DNA of 64,000 bases from Lithobates sylvaticus (taxonomy: Eukaryota > Chordata > Amphibia > Anura > Ranidae). Position 1 is the first letter of the stretch. Each line of letters begins with the position of its first letter. The notes under the pieces are model-generated. The model did not search any database and was not told the origin of the DNA. It was given only the letters and a program-made list of their open reading frames with translations. Below are positions 11,118-22,163 of this stretch, one piece after another. The DNA lies in the NCBI GenBank assembly GCA_028564925.1, contig CM053033.1:202329607-202393606 (forward strand), in the 5' to 3' direction. The translations under genes and the position numbers were made by a program.

Positions 11118-12148
11118 TAACAATGACCCTAATATAACCCTTAACTCAACACCTAATGGTGAAGGTCAGCACTTGCAGTACCTTGATCATGTGGCTACAA
11201 CCATATTATTGCCAAAAGATCCCTGTTCAGCTCTCTGCAGTACCAAGTTCATAGTTATTGAATTATTAGTCACATTATTTTTTCCACCATCATGTCACAC
11301 GCTGGGTTCCCTGTCATTTCTAGTTTACATGAACACAGTACAAAGTGAAGAACATTTGTGCGCATTGCCTATTATCTGCTGAGGTGGGTTGCCAGTCTCG
11401 CCAGCCTGAGTTCCCACCACATTTTATATCACAGCAGCTGAAATCTTAAATCATATAAGCAGCTGCCAGGATCATTCCCCGGACACATTTTTCTTTATTG
11501 ATTGGTGTTTTAGGAATGTATACATAGTGACATTTTCCTGACAGATTATTATATATCTATATTACAGACTGACATAAGACACAGTGTGCAAGAAAATGCA
11601 ATTCCTGTGCATGCTGGGAAAGAAATGGAAGGGGGTGAGTGGGAGCTATTACTAGTTCAGTATGTACAAAGCAGCAATGTTTATTAGTTATATTAGTTAT
11701 AAAACTCTACATTGCAGATAGACAAAAAAGAGCACCGTGTAATCTAGCTGTTAAAAATATTAATTTATTTTTTCATTGAACTAGCACAAGTGTGTAAATC
11801 TGTACTGATATCAGCTTCTTGAGTTCTCTGCTTTCTACAGTTGACTGGTAGAGGAACAATTAGCTCCCTGAACCAATCAGAGCCTGACTGCTTTTGCACA
11901 GTGCTGTCAGTCTAGCATTGTAAACATGCTTACATGAGGGCAGAACACAAGAAGACCACATCAATGTACTGCTGCTTCATTGACCAGTCCCATGCCAGGG
12001 AAGGTCATACACCACATTATGGCTTTTCCGCAGAGCTGGGAGAATGGTGGGCCAGTATAAAACCTGAGAGTCCGACAAGGTGAACTCCTGGCTTTCCTTG
12101 CTCCGTGCCTGAAAATGCTTCGGCAGTGGTGAGTGACGGCAGGGGAAA
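11118..12148. other. No gene recognised
   Basis: Moderately AT-rich sequence without domain-bearing frames, tandem repeats or clear element ends. A plus-strand frame that crosses the end of the upstream palindrome is a chance frame. Confidence 0.5.
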
Positions 12149-12452
12149 TTAAAGAGGTGTTCCCCTAAAAAAAAAATTCAAAGTCAGCAGCTACAAATAC
12201 TGCAGCTGCTGACTTTTAATAATCGGACACTTACCTGCTTCGCTCGCCCCCCCCCCCCTGATCCGCGTGCCGTGATTGGCCGCACAGTCATCTGGGACCT
12301 GTCACGTGTCCCAGACGACTGACAGGAGGGAGGGAGCCCTTCCTGCACCGATGGGAAGTGATGTCACCAGCCCAGGCACCGAAGGAGGCAGACTACGAGG
12401 GACCCCCCTAGCAACAGGCAACAGCTGATTCACCGGATGGTGAAATTGCCGG

Positions 12453-13448
12453 ATGGGCAAAAGGCGAAAGCAAGCACCGGTACGAATGAGCATCAACACG
12501 AGATCGGGCCAAGATGGCCGCCGCACTACCGTCTCGGCACCCTCTGCTTCTCCGGCCTCCACACCGGATCTCTTTGGAGACGCCTCGGGTGCCTCTCCAC
12601 CCTCCTCCCCGGGACTTCCAGACCCCCCGACTCTGATCTCACAAACATCTGAGGGCGAGGAGGCGACGGATGATGGCACCGGGCCTACGCTGGCGGAAGT
12701 ACTAAAGACCATTAAGGTAAACCATACAGCTTTAATGGGGACGGTAGCTGAAATCAGGAGTGACTTTACACTGTTACGGCAAGACGTTCACAAACTGAGG
12801 GGCAGGGTGACCGAGACAGAAGACCGAATAAGCGAACTGGAGGACACGGTTAACCCTATCCTGCCCAAACTAAATGCCACCGGCGGGAAAATATCCTCTC
12901 TAGAATCCAAAATGGACGATCTCGAGAACCGCTTTAGGAGGAACAACCTGAGGCTGGTTGGGCTCCCTGAGAAGGTGGAGGGATCCGACCCGGTGGCATT
13001 CCTCGAAAGCTGGCTGGAGCAGGAATTTGGCCGGGAGTTGCTATCCCCCTGTTTTATAATCGAGAGGGCGCACCGGGTCCCAGGTAGGCCTCTCCCCGCT
13101 GGCAATCCCCCACGTACAACGATTATGAGACTGCTCAACTACAGGGACAGGGACTCCATCCTACGAGCTGCCAGACAGAAAGGCAGTCTCAAGATTAACA
13201 ATGCTACAGTATCACTGTACCCTGACTACTCAGTTGCGGTACGCAACCAGCGTGCACAGTTCCAAGCAGTCAAGAAGCACCTGAGAGACCACGCTATTCA
13301 ATACTCCATGTTATTTCCAGCTACTCTACGGGTGGTACATGATGAAAAAGTGTTATTCTTCCAGTCGCCAAAGAACGTCATCGCATGGTGGGAAACCCTG
13401 CCAAGATCCCCCGAGCACCAGCTGATTGAAGTTTACCGTAGGCAATGA
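12453..13448 (+). CDS. L1 ORF1 protein (RNA-binding), open frame
   Basis: A 331-residue frame with the order expected for L1 ORF1p. A disordered Ser/Pro/Thr-rich N-terminus (about 1-75) is followed by a heptad-rich coiled coil (about 80-160: ISELEDTVN, ISSLESKMDDLENRFRR). Next comes the RRM-like domain beginning NNLRLVGLPEKVEG (about 163) with an ERAHR motif, then the C-terminal domain with SLYPDYSV near 255. In L1 this protein trimerises, coats its own RNA and acts as a nucleic-acid chaperone. A second Met lies 12 codons in. The frame is uninterrupted, unlike ORF2 downstream, so the copy may be fairly young. No host function is implied. Confidence 0.85.
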   Translation: MGKRRKQAPVRMSINTRSGQDGRRTTVSAPSASPASTPDLFGDASGASPPSSPGLPDPPTLISQTSEGEEATDDGTGPTLAEVLKTIKVNHTALMGTVAEIRSDFTLLRQDVHKLRGRVTETEDRISELEDTVNPILPKLNATGGKISSLESKMDDLENRFRRNNLRLVGLPEKVEGSDPVAFLESWLEQEFGRELLSPCFIIERAHRVPGRPLPAGNPPRTTIMRLLNYRDRDSILRAARQKGSLKINNATVSLYPDYSVAVRNQRAQFQAVKKHLRDHAIQYSMLFPATLRVVHDEKVLFFQSPKNVIAWWETLPRSPEHQLIEVYRRQ

Positions 13449-14051
13449 TATCCTCTTGTTCTCCAGACATCCAAATGGCTCGTGACCGGCCAATCTTGCC
13501 TAAAGTGACCCCCTGTAGGGTGTTTACTGCTGCCATTTATTTTTCTAATTTTTGATTTTGCCAACCTTTTTGATACGCCTGCAGTGGTGTCCCAAGTCAC
13601 TTAACTGGCAATGCAGATCAACCGCATTTGTTTTCCCAGTGGGGTACAGACTTCCCGCCACGAATGGGGGGAGCTGGAGCTACTCCTCACGCGGAGAGAC
13701 GTTAGCCACAGTATTGGCTCTAATTTGCTAGTATGGACCAAATAGGTTCCAGGCCATGCGCCCCATGCATGGCCCTAGTTTGGGGTACAAGCCCTCTCCG
13801 TTTTTCAGAGAGCAGGGCAGGGGTGTTGCTGTCAGTTGACGGCGGGACATTTACAGTTCAATCTTTTTTTCTTTTTTTCTGTTGCTATGTGTGTGTGTGT
13901 ATGAATGTAGTATGGTTGAAGGAAGGATGTATGTTGCTCTGTCCCAATGGCGGTAACTGTATAAAGTTGGATAACACAATGATGGCAATCAGGGGTACAT
14001 TAAGTAAATATGAGTGGATCTCAGTGGTTTTAGTATTTGTAAGGAAGTTCC
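13449..14051 (+). other. L1 inter-ORF region
   Basis: Non-coding linker between ORF1 and ORF2 of the same L1 copy, with a T-rich run (13865-13880) followed by a (tg)n run (13887-13900). It is longer than the short linkers of mammalian L1. Confidence 0.6.
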
Positions 14052-15965
14052 ATGGCTGACGTAAAGATTTGCTCGTGGAATGTGAGAGGAATGAATTCTA
14101 AATTTAAACGTGCACTGATTTTTGAGCGGATTAAGAAATTGCAACCCCATGTTCTTTGCCTGCAGGAAACCCATTTGACAGGGTCAAAAGTCCTAGCGCT
14201 CAAAAAACATTGGGTTGCCCATAGTTACACCTCCACATATTCTAATTATGCCCGCAGAGTGGCGGTGCTAATACGCAAAGGGCTTCCTTTTGAATGTCAT
14301 AGGGTAATCTCTGATTCTAAAGGACAGTATTTGATACTTCATGCCTCAGTTCGCGGCACCCCAATGATTATTGCAACAGTATATGTCCCCCCTCCGGTTT
14401 CAGCGGTAATCTTTACGGATATAAGTACACAACTTTCTTTATTACCCAGCTGTCCAGTGCTGCTAATGGGTGACTTCAACTCAGTGTTGCAGTCATCCAT
14501 TGATAGACTGAAACCACAGCTAAATGACTCCAGATTGTTTGGCAAATGGTGTGAGGTATATGGATATGTAGATATATGGCGATGGAAGTTCCCCAACAAA
14601 AAAATTTTCTCATGTCAATCTAGAACGTACGGTTCTCTCTCTAGAATAGACTATGCACTTGCCAGCAGGGACCTGCTGCCGAATGTTTTAAATGTGGACT
14701 ATGTCTCACAGACCATATCAGACCACTCACTTATGACAGTTACCCTAACTTTGGGACATAGGCCGACGTTTCGGATGTGGAGACTTAGCCCCCTATGGAT
14801 ATCCACCCCTGAGATACAGGAAGCTATCTCGCTGGATATGCTAGACTACTGGTCCAACAACTTAGATACCGCAGAACCGGGACCCACGTGGGACGCCTTT
14901 AAAGCAGTCCTACGGGGGGCTTATATCTCACGTATCAAACACTATAGAGCTACAGGGGCGGCCCACCTGGTGGAGTTGGAAAAAAACCTAGAGGACGCTA
15001 GAGCCCAACACATGAGGGACCTGACAGATGAGACTCGGGGGACAATTTCAAACGCACACAATGCATTGCAACTACACCAGGTGGATATGACTAAAAAACA
15101 ACAACTATACCTATCTGCAAGAATACACGAACATGGCGGTAAAAAATGGTAGGATGCTGGCTTTTCTGGCCCACACCGAATATACAGACAGCTCAATACC
15201 GGCCATTACACTGAAGGACGGCTCCATAACCAATGATCCAGTATGCATTAACCAGACATTTGCTACCTACTACAGAGACCTGTACACTGACCTAGACCCA
15301 CCACAGGAGGCCACGTTTAGGGGCTTTTTCTCTTCCATGGCCTTCCCGGCATTGGATGAGGCACAGAGGGGTCTTTTGGAACAGGAGATCACTTTGGAAG
15401 AGGTAGAGGCAGCAATTCGCTCTCTGCCCCCTTCAAAGACCCCGGGCTTGGATGGTATTCCCTCCGGGTGGTATCAGACCTATGCGGAGGCAATTGCCCC
15501 CAAACTTTTATGGGAAACCATGTCAAATATGGGTTTCGGCCCCCTGTTTTTAAGGTGGGTCCGTCTATTATATGCGCGCCCAAGTGCGAGAGTCCGTACT
15601 AATGGTGATGTTTCGGTGGCATTTGCCTTGCAAAGGGGAACCAGACAAGGGTGCCCCCTCTCTCCGCTCCTGTTCGCCATCGCCATAGAGCCATTAGCTC
15701 TGGCGGTGCGCCTGTCGGGGCTGAGGGTCGGATGGGAGAAGTCCATAGCCTTTCCTATAGGTCCTCTGATTCCATATAAATACCTTGAGAACACTAGACT
15801 GAAAACTGCTCAGTCTTTTAAATACCTAGGAGTTCAAATACATAATGACCTCTCCAGATTCGTAGATCTCAACATCACACCAGTAATAATACAAATGACG
15901 GACAAACTTCAAGTCTGGTCAACCCTCCCACTAAATTTAATAGGAAGTATTAATATCTTCAAAAT
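14052..15965 (+). pseudogene. L1 ORF2 (endonuclease + partial RT), broken
   Basis: The N-terminus is an apurinic-type endonuclease with its key motifs visible: CSWNVRGMN, LCLQETHL, VLLMGDFNSV, SRIDYAL and SDHSLM. The endonuclease nicks target DNA to prime reverse transcription. The frame shifts near 15138-15150, in a run of A residues, and continues as the RT part. That part holds SKTPGLDGIPSGWYQ and RQGCPLSPLLFAIAIEPLAL. Two in-frame deletions are evident. One lies between APKLLWETM and MGFGPLFLRW and removes the region with the first catalytic Asp (~120 residues by family comparison). One lies before LRVGWEKSIAFP and removes the YADD box. Homology ends near 15965 in a T-rich run. Endonuclease residues look intact; RT cannot function. 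Confidence 0.85.
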
Positions 15966-16214
15966 GATTTTTTTCTTTTTTTTTCTCTCTCTACTGGACA
16001 CTAATATGAATGAAGAGAGTATGATAGATTGTTTGATAAGTTTTAATGACATATGATGGGGAGTAAGAATGAAAGTAATAGCAACATTATATAACTAATA
16101 CGCAAAAGTACAGGAATAAGAAACTATGGAGTTATAAACAGACATAACTGTAAATGCCTGTATAATAGATGTAACTGCAAAGTTTTATGTTTGTGGTTTA
16201 GAGTTTGGGGAGGT

Positions 16215-16518
16215 GTCGGGGCTAAGGGTCGGATGGGAGAAGTCCATAGCCTTTCCTATAGGTCCTCTGATTCCATATAAATACCTTGAGAACTGGTGGT
16301 CAAGGATGCAAGTTTTTTAAAAGCTAAGTATGGTATACATAACAAATTTTTTTATAAGTATCTGCTGATCAGACATGCCACTCGGTAATAAAACAAATGA
16401 CGGACAAACTTCAAGTCTGGTCAGTTTTTTAACAAATTTAATAGGACGTATTAATATCTTCAACATGATTTTTTTATTTTTTTTTCTCTCTCTACTGGAC
16501 ACTAATATGAATGAAGTT
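16215..16518 (+). repeat. Patchy partial duplication of L1 3' part
   Basis: 16215-16293 repeats 15714-15792, and about 16386-16518 repeats about 15885-16017, both at the same 501-bp offset. The 93 bp between the two matching blocks is not obviously similar in the two copies although its length is the same. The matching blocks differ by only a few bases. Confidence 0.8.
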
Positions 16519-16562
16519 GAATTTTAAGCATTTTAGTTTTTTAGGGGGAAACACCACTTTAA

Positions 16563-17845
16563 GTATGTTTGTAGGAAGGCCCCCTTCTGGGGATCGGTCC
16601 TATCCACACAGGATTGTTAACAAATGATTGGGAATACCATACGATTGATTTGCCTCTACTGGAAGGGGGAGGGTCTGCGTTTGATTAATCTGGAAAGAAT
16701 GTTTCAGGATTTGACCTAGCTCTCGTTTCATGGCAGACTTTACGTGATGGGCAACTTGAAGCATCGTTCTGTGGAGAACCGTGGTTGTCGAAGAGTAGAG
16801 TGTGGTGGGGTGGGGGAGACAATGGACCATTCCTTGCTTCAGTGCCCCTTTAACATAGAAGTCTTTAAAGCGGAGTTCCGACAATTTTCTTTTCTTTAAA
16901 GTCAGCAGCTACAAATACTGCAGCTGCTGACTTTTAAAATAAGGACACTTAGCTGTCCAGGGCACCCGCGATGTCGGCACCCCGAAGCCGATCTGTCCCT
17001 CGGCTCTTGGGTGCTGCCGCCGCCATCTTCGGCAAGGGAATCAGGAAGTGAAGCCTTGCAGGTTCCTGTGTGTCTCCTAGAAGACAGCGGGGGGGATGGG
17101 AAGTGGCGTAGATACTCACGGGTATCTATGCCCATAAGTGGGAGCAAAATACCTGTATTAGACAGGTATCTGCTCCCCCCTGAAAGGTGCCAAATGTGAC
17201 ACCGGAGGGGGGGATTTCGAAAAGCGGAAGTTCAATTTTTGTGTGGAACTCCGTTTTAAGTGGGTTATCTATTTTCTTTCCCGCTTGAGTTACACAAAGT
17301 GGTCATATGGAGCTTTTGAGAATAATCGGGATTTTGATTTTGAGACACTTTGTCTAGTTCTAGTGTCAGGTTGTCACTTGAAAAAGAGTCCTTCCTGTCG
17401 AAGATTCGGGGTCTTGAGAAGGACAGGTGGCGGCTGGGGGCCTGGACAATGGCATAGAGGAAGGTCAGGTCTGTCAGTCACTTGGTGTGCAGCCTTTCTT
17501 TCTATCCTTTCACGTCCCCTAGATTTTGTTATGATCTGATTTTTAAAAAAAGGCTGCATGCGTGGATTAAATGTTTAATCGTTTCTTAACCTGAGGGTGT
17601 TTAGGTGGAGGTTAGGGTTTTTTTTTGAGAAGCATTATGATGATAGTAATAATAATAAAATATGTCTTGGTTTGTATATTTAGATCTGCTTGATTTTTTT
17701 CTGTCAAAAAAAGCCATTTTATGTTTTCTTTGCTGCAGAAGGTTTTTTTTGTTTATTTATATGTATATTTTATTTATTCTGTATAGATGTAAATATGTTT
17801 TTATTAAGTTGTATTTTTGTAAGATTCTTAAGAAATAAAAATTGA
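16563..17845 (+). mobile_element. Second LINE 3' fragment, interrupted by family A
   Basis: Before the interruption a frame reads HGRLYVMGNLKHRSVENRGC then ECGGVGETMDHSLLQCPF, a Cys/His-rich (zf-RVT-like) motif of non-LTR ORF2 C-termini. After the interruption it resumes with LSYTKWSYGAFENNRDFDFE. The 3' UTR is T/A-rich and ends at gaaataaaaa near 17833-17841. Several stops and frame changes are present, so it is long dead. The 5' edge abuts the right end of the composite family A element. I cannot name the clade. Confidence 0.65.
16865..17259 (+). mobile_element. Family A copy nested in LINE
   Basis: TTAA at 16865-16868 and 17256-17259 bounds ends agcggagttccg and ggaactccgt. The hallmark hairpin gtcagcagctac / gcagctgctgac is intact. 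LINE coding sequence is interrupted here and resumes on the other side, which dates this insertion after the LINE. Confidence 0.85.
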
Positions 17846-18273
17846 CACCACAGTATGGCTTAAATGCAGTCTAGTCTGCAAGGAGGTCCAGGGCCTGACT
17901 TGTGCTCTCTGGAAGGATAGTTAACTAACGTTGAGAGAAGATACCTACGTACATGGGAAATGTATTGTTTTCATTTAGTTGGCCAACGGATAGACTTTCA
18001 TTATCAAAAGAAATAGTAAAGAACAAACATTGTGTAGCACTGCAAAGCAGGAGGCAACACCTGCATATGTAATAAACAAATAGGGCTGTCCTTATTTACA
18101 TATGTAATAACTAGCACACAGGAAGCTATTTGGAAGGAGAAGGGTTCATGACAATTAATGCAATCTGTCTGGTGAGTTTTAAGGGGGCCACCATACAGGG
18201 AGTATTTACCATGCTTTAGGGGAGAAACAAAGCTTACCTATAGGTAGTTTGGTTTAACAAGGAATCCCTATAA
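17846..18273. other. No gene recognised
   Basis: No domain, repeat end or RNA gene was found. There is a short internal echo of acatatgtaataa at about 18063 and 18098. Confidence 0.5.
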
Positions 18274-18688
18274 TGCCGCGTACACACGAGCGGAATTTCC
18301 GTCGGAAAAATCTTGGATGTTTTTTTTGACGGAATTCTGCTCAAGCTTGGCTTGCATACACACGGTCACGGCTGAACTTTCGACCGTCAAGAACGCAGTG
18401 ACGTACAACACTACGACGAGCCGAGAAAATGAAGTTCAATGCTTCAGAGCATGCGTCTAATTGTTTCCGAGCATGCGTAGGAATTTTGCGCGTCGGAATT
18501 GGTACAGAGGATCTGAATTTCCGATTTCAACTTTTTCCGACCGAAAAATTGAGAACATGCTCTCAATCTTTTGCTGGCTTGAATTACGCCAGCAAAAGTC
18601 AGATGAAGCATACACACGGTCGCATTTTCCGACCAAAAGCTCTCATCGGACTTTTGCTGGCCAAATTTCCGATCGTGTGTACAGGGCA
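18274..18688. mobile_element. Harbinger-type MITE
   Basis: TAA at 18271-18273 and 18689-18691 flanks ends tgccgcgtacacacg and cgtgtgtacagggca. It is 415 bp long with no transposase. Internal cggaatttccg-like words and gagcatgcg match the other MITEs of this family in the window. Confidence 0.85.
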
Positions 18689-19219
18689 TAATTCTAATTT
18701 CTACAAAAAGCAGGTGACTGACAGCAAATATATAGAAGACTCTATATAAAAGACTAATAAAAAGAGGTAAAAGTCAAATACACCTAATGTTGCCTTTAAT
18801 GATTGTTTGATATCTTGTTTATTTTTCTTCTTATTACATTTTCTTGGATCTGGTTTCATAAATCTTTAGGGTGTAATTAAAAATAGACAGTTTTAAACCC
18901 AACAGTAAACATTTACTATATTGCAGCTTAGAAATTCTTACATGTGAAGACTGTATTTGTTTCATCCAGGCCAGGATCTGTGATCAGCCAAGTCATCGAC
19001 ACAGGCGGCGCTTTCTCGGGAGGACGTACATGGACACCCTCCCGGCATTTAAGGACCACGATGTAGTCGTCTTTTCGGCTATAGCGAGGGCAGGAGGTGG
19101 TTAGATTAAAAATTTCATTTTTTTTTTGCCAATTCCCTTTTTACATTGTACCACTTGTTACAAAGATGTATGCATCTCCTATGGCCTTCAGCTCCATCTA
19201 GCGGCCATAAAGTGGTCTT
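18689..19219. other. No gene recognised
   Basis: AT-rich, then from about 18970 a GC-richer stretch without domain-bearing frames. Confidence 0.5.
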
Positions 19220-20199
19220 TTAACCGGTTCCCGACCGGCGCACGACGATGTACGTCGGCAGAATGGCACGGACAGACAGGGGTGCGTATATATAAGTCCC
19301 TTTTTAATGCCGTTCGTGCCATCGGGAGCGCGCCGGTCGGGACCCCCGTGAGGCCGGTCGCGGGTCCCGCGGACTCGATCGCCACGGGGACACCCGCGAT
19401 CGTCTCATGGGAAGGCTGAACGGGGAGATGCGGAAATAAACAGCATCTCCCCGTTCTGCCTAGCAACTAGTGACGCCGATCTCTGCTCCCTGTGATTGGA
19501 GCAGAGATCAGCATTCACTAGCTGACAGCCACGCCCCCCCACAGTAAGAAACACACCCCTAGGCATACTTAACCCCTACACTGCCCCCTTGTGGTTAACC
19601 CCTTCACTGCCAGTGTCATTTATACAGGAATCAGTGCATTTAAATAGCATTGATTGCTGTATAAATGACAATGGTACCAAAAATGTGTCAAAAATGTCCG
19701 ATGTGTCTGCCATAATGTCGCAGTCACAATAAAAATCGCTGATCGCCACCATTACTAATAAAAAAAAAATTATTAATAAAAATGCTATAAAACTATCCCC
19801 TATCTTGTAAACGCTATAACTTCTGCGCAAACCAATCAATAATCGCTTATTGCGATTTTTTTTACCAAAAATATGTAGAAGAATACGTATCGGCCTAAAC
19901 TGAGGAAAAAAATGTTTTTTTATATATTTTTGGGGGATATTAATTATAGCAAAAAATAAAAAAGAATGCGTTTTTTTTTTTTCAAAATTGTCGCTCTTTT
20001 TTGGTTATAGCGCAAAAAATAAAAAAACGCAGGAGCGATCAAAAAAATGATGGAAAGCGATGGGAAAAAAAGGACGTCAATTTTGTTTGGGAGCCACGTC
20101 GCACGACTGCGCAATTGTCAGTTAAAGCGACGCAGTGCCGAATCGCAAAAAGGGGCCTGGTCCTTTGGCTGCAAATTGGTCCGGTCTGAAAGTGGTTAA
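19220..20199 (+). mobile_element. Family D TTAA-ended element, full length
   Basis: TTAA at both ends with ttaaccggttcccgacc at the left and ggtctgaaagtggttaa at the right. The GC-rich left third contains gatgtacgtcggcagaatgg and agcatctccccgttctgcc. The AT-rich right part has atagcgcaaaaaataaaaaa. It is ~980 bp with no transposase domain. Related copies lie at 34330, 43517, 53182, 57461 and 60809. Confidence 0.8.
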
Positions 20200-20880
20200 T
20201 ACTGCCCATAACCAAAAAACATTTGTTCAGAAAAGAAAATAGCCCAAAGAACAATTGTTTATGCCTAATTTTCAGATTCAATGGACAAATGGCTATGCGA
20301 TTTATTTATTTTTTGTTTATAAAGAGACCTCTATGTGTCTTTTAATGAAGAAAATGCTGCGTCAGACTGCCTACAGCGATGGCCACATGTCTAAAGGCTT
20401 AAATACTCTGCTGAAGTGGAGGATCATAGTTCTATTACCTTTATTTATCCATCCCAACATAACTTTGTGTTAATATTTACACCACCAGCTTGATCATCAT
20501 GTATTCACTTGGCAATAGTGCTAGAGCATAGGGATCATTACACTATTTGGATTGATATGCTTTATTGCCAGAGCTGATTTTCAATCCCAGCCCTGAACAA
20601 AAAAAGATCCAAGGTAGAAAATTCCATTTTAACAAGCACAAAGTACTTCTTTAATCTATAGCTGAAAGGTTTGCCCACTTTGCCCCCTTCTGTGCACGAA
20701 AAAAAAACTGATTGTCCATTTGGATTCTGTCATTTCTTTAATGAACTGCAGGCTGGCTTTCCTGCCTCCTTCGTGTTCCCATTTTTAGCATTGAGCGGCT
20801 CCTCTCTTTCACTGAGGGTGACCTACCAGGTACCAAAGCAATGCATTATGGGACCTAATTCCAGACACAATATTTCCAGA
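20200..20880. other. No gene recognised
   Basis: AT-rich; no domain, TIR or RNA gene was identified. Confidence 0.5.
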
Positions 20881-20882
20881 AA

Positions 20883-20937
<55 letters not shown>

Positions 20938-20953
20938 CAGAGAGAGAGAGAGG
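20881..20953 (+). repeat. Compound microsatellite A(n)-(AT)n-(GA)n
   Basis: A short A run, about 21 AT dinucleotides, then a short catacag step and (ga)n. The tyrosine/isoleucine repeats in translated frames are artefacts of this tract. Confidence 0.95.
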
Positions 20954-21503
20954 GATCAGATTTCTAGTGTATTGGAATTTACACAAGCAGCTTCAAAACA
21001 AGTGCTGAAAGTGACGATTTCTATTGTAATTTAAAAGCATCAAACACATTTTACAGCAAGAAGTCATGCTGGGGAAACACTGTTATTAAGTTTGGGGGAA
21101 AAAAACTGTTAAGGTCTGTGTATTAAAGACATCACTACACTGCTGTAGTCTATTACACCTTAAAGAGACACTTCCTAATCCTAATGACAGTTTCTCTTTA
21201 AAGTACATTAATAGTACTTAGCAGTATGGCCTTCAATAAAAATATGCTTTGCTCTAGAGCGAAAAGAATCACCAGGAGCTGTATGTCAGATGCTTGCTAG
21301 TATTAAATGGTTTGTCTCATCTCTGTAACTGATACATTCTGCCTATAAAGCTTGTTCTTTTAAAAAACAAAAGACTTACTGACTTTATCACCAGGTGAAA
21401 AACATGCTTAAAAAATAAAATGAATGCAGCCAAAACATCTAAGAAAATGTAAGCTGCAATACTGTATGTGACTGGAGTCCCCTTTGGGCACAGGGTGACC
21501 AAG

Positions 21504-21505
<2 letters not shown>
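20954..21505. other. No gene recognised
   Basis: No supportable feature between the two AT microsatellites. Confidence 0.5.

Positions 21506-21579
<74 letters not shown>
21506..21579 (+). repeat. (AT)n microsatellite
   Basis: Roughly 37 uninterrupted AT dinucleotides, likely length-polymorphic and prone to assembly error. Confidence 0.95.
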
Positions 21580-21582
<3 letters not shown>

Positions 21583-21627
21583 GCCATATCAAAAATAGTG
21601 GCTGATTCATAATGCTGGGACAAATAC

Positions 21628-22150
21628 TGTTAAGAGATGCTGATGTCAATTCCAGCCACCTGTCTCTGTCTGTGTCTGCTATAATGTAAATTAGTCTAGT
21701 ATGACTTGTCACAGCTTCTAAGAGTCTTTCATGCATTGTGCTAATTAAGGAGTTCTGTGTTGAGATGTATGATAATGTGTATTGTATAGTCGGTGAGCTA
21801 GGAGACGTGAAGTCTGTCCTAAAGGTCATGTCTCTGAGTCACCTTGGCTGTCTAAAGGATTAGATAATTAGCTCATGTTAATTAGGTTTCTGGTCACAGG
21901 TGTATTTTCAGAGTGATATGAGCAGGAGGTATGCACCTCCTCTTTTACTGTATATAAGACCTCTATTTTTTCCAATGAAGTCAGATTCCTACTTGACCCT
22001 CAACACAGAGCCTCGTCTCATACTTGGGGGAGAATTATTCATATGGGTTTCTTGTTCGGCTGATTGGAGTGTTCGGTAGCTGCCTTTGTGTTCGGGTATG
22101 GAATGTCCTCAGCAGGTTTTAACCCCTTCCATACTCGGGGTGTCGTTACA
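21628..22150 (+). mobile_element. Probable solo LTR (fossil)
   Basis: A ~520-bp unit beginning TGTTAAGAG and ending GTCGTTACA, with a TATA-like tgtatataagacc near 21950 and no internal coding region on either side. The organisation suits a solo LTR of the Ty3/Gypsy type. ACTG occurs at both edges, but the duplication is ambiguous. It looks old. Confidence 0.6.
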
Positions 22151-22163
22151 CTGTATAATAAAT

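Larger units (their letters stand above)
12149..16562 (+). mobile_element. Family A element enclosing an L1 copy
   Basis: The left end (TTAA at 12149-12152, then agaggtgttcccctaaaa, then the family A hairpin gtcagcagctac / gcagctgctgac) matches the inverted right end (ttttagggggaaacaccact, then TTAA at 16559-16562). Between them, after ~200 bp of family A sequence, is an L1-clade LINE from about 12400 to 15965 plus rearranged sequence to 16518. The simplest reading is that an L1 inserted into a family A element and later deletions removed most of its right half. Confidence 0.7.

Noticed and set aside
20881-21579. Open frames with long Tyr-Ile repeats
   Set aside because: Direct translations of (AT)n microsatellites.
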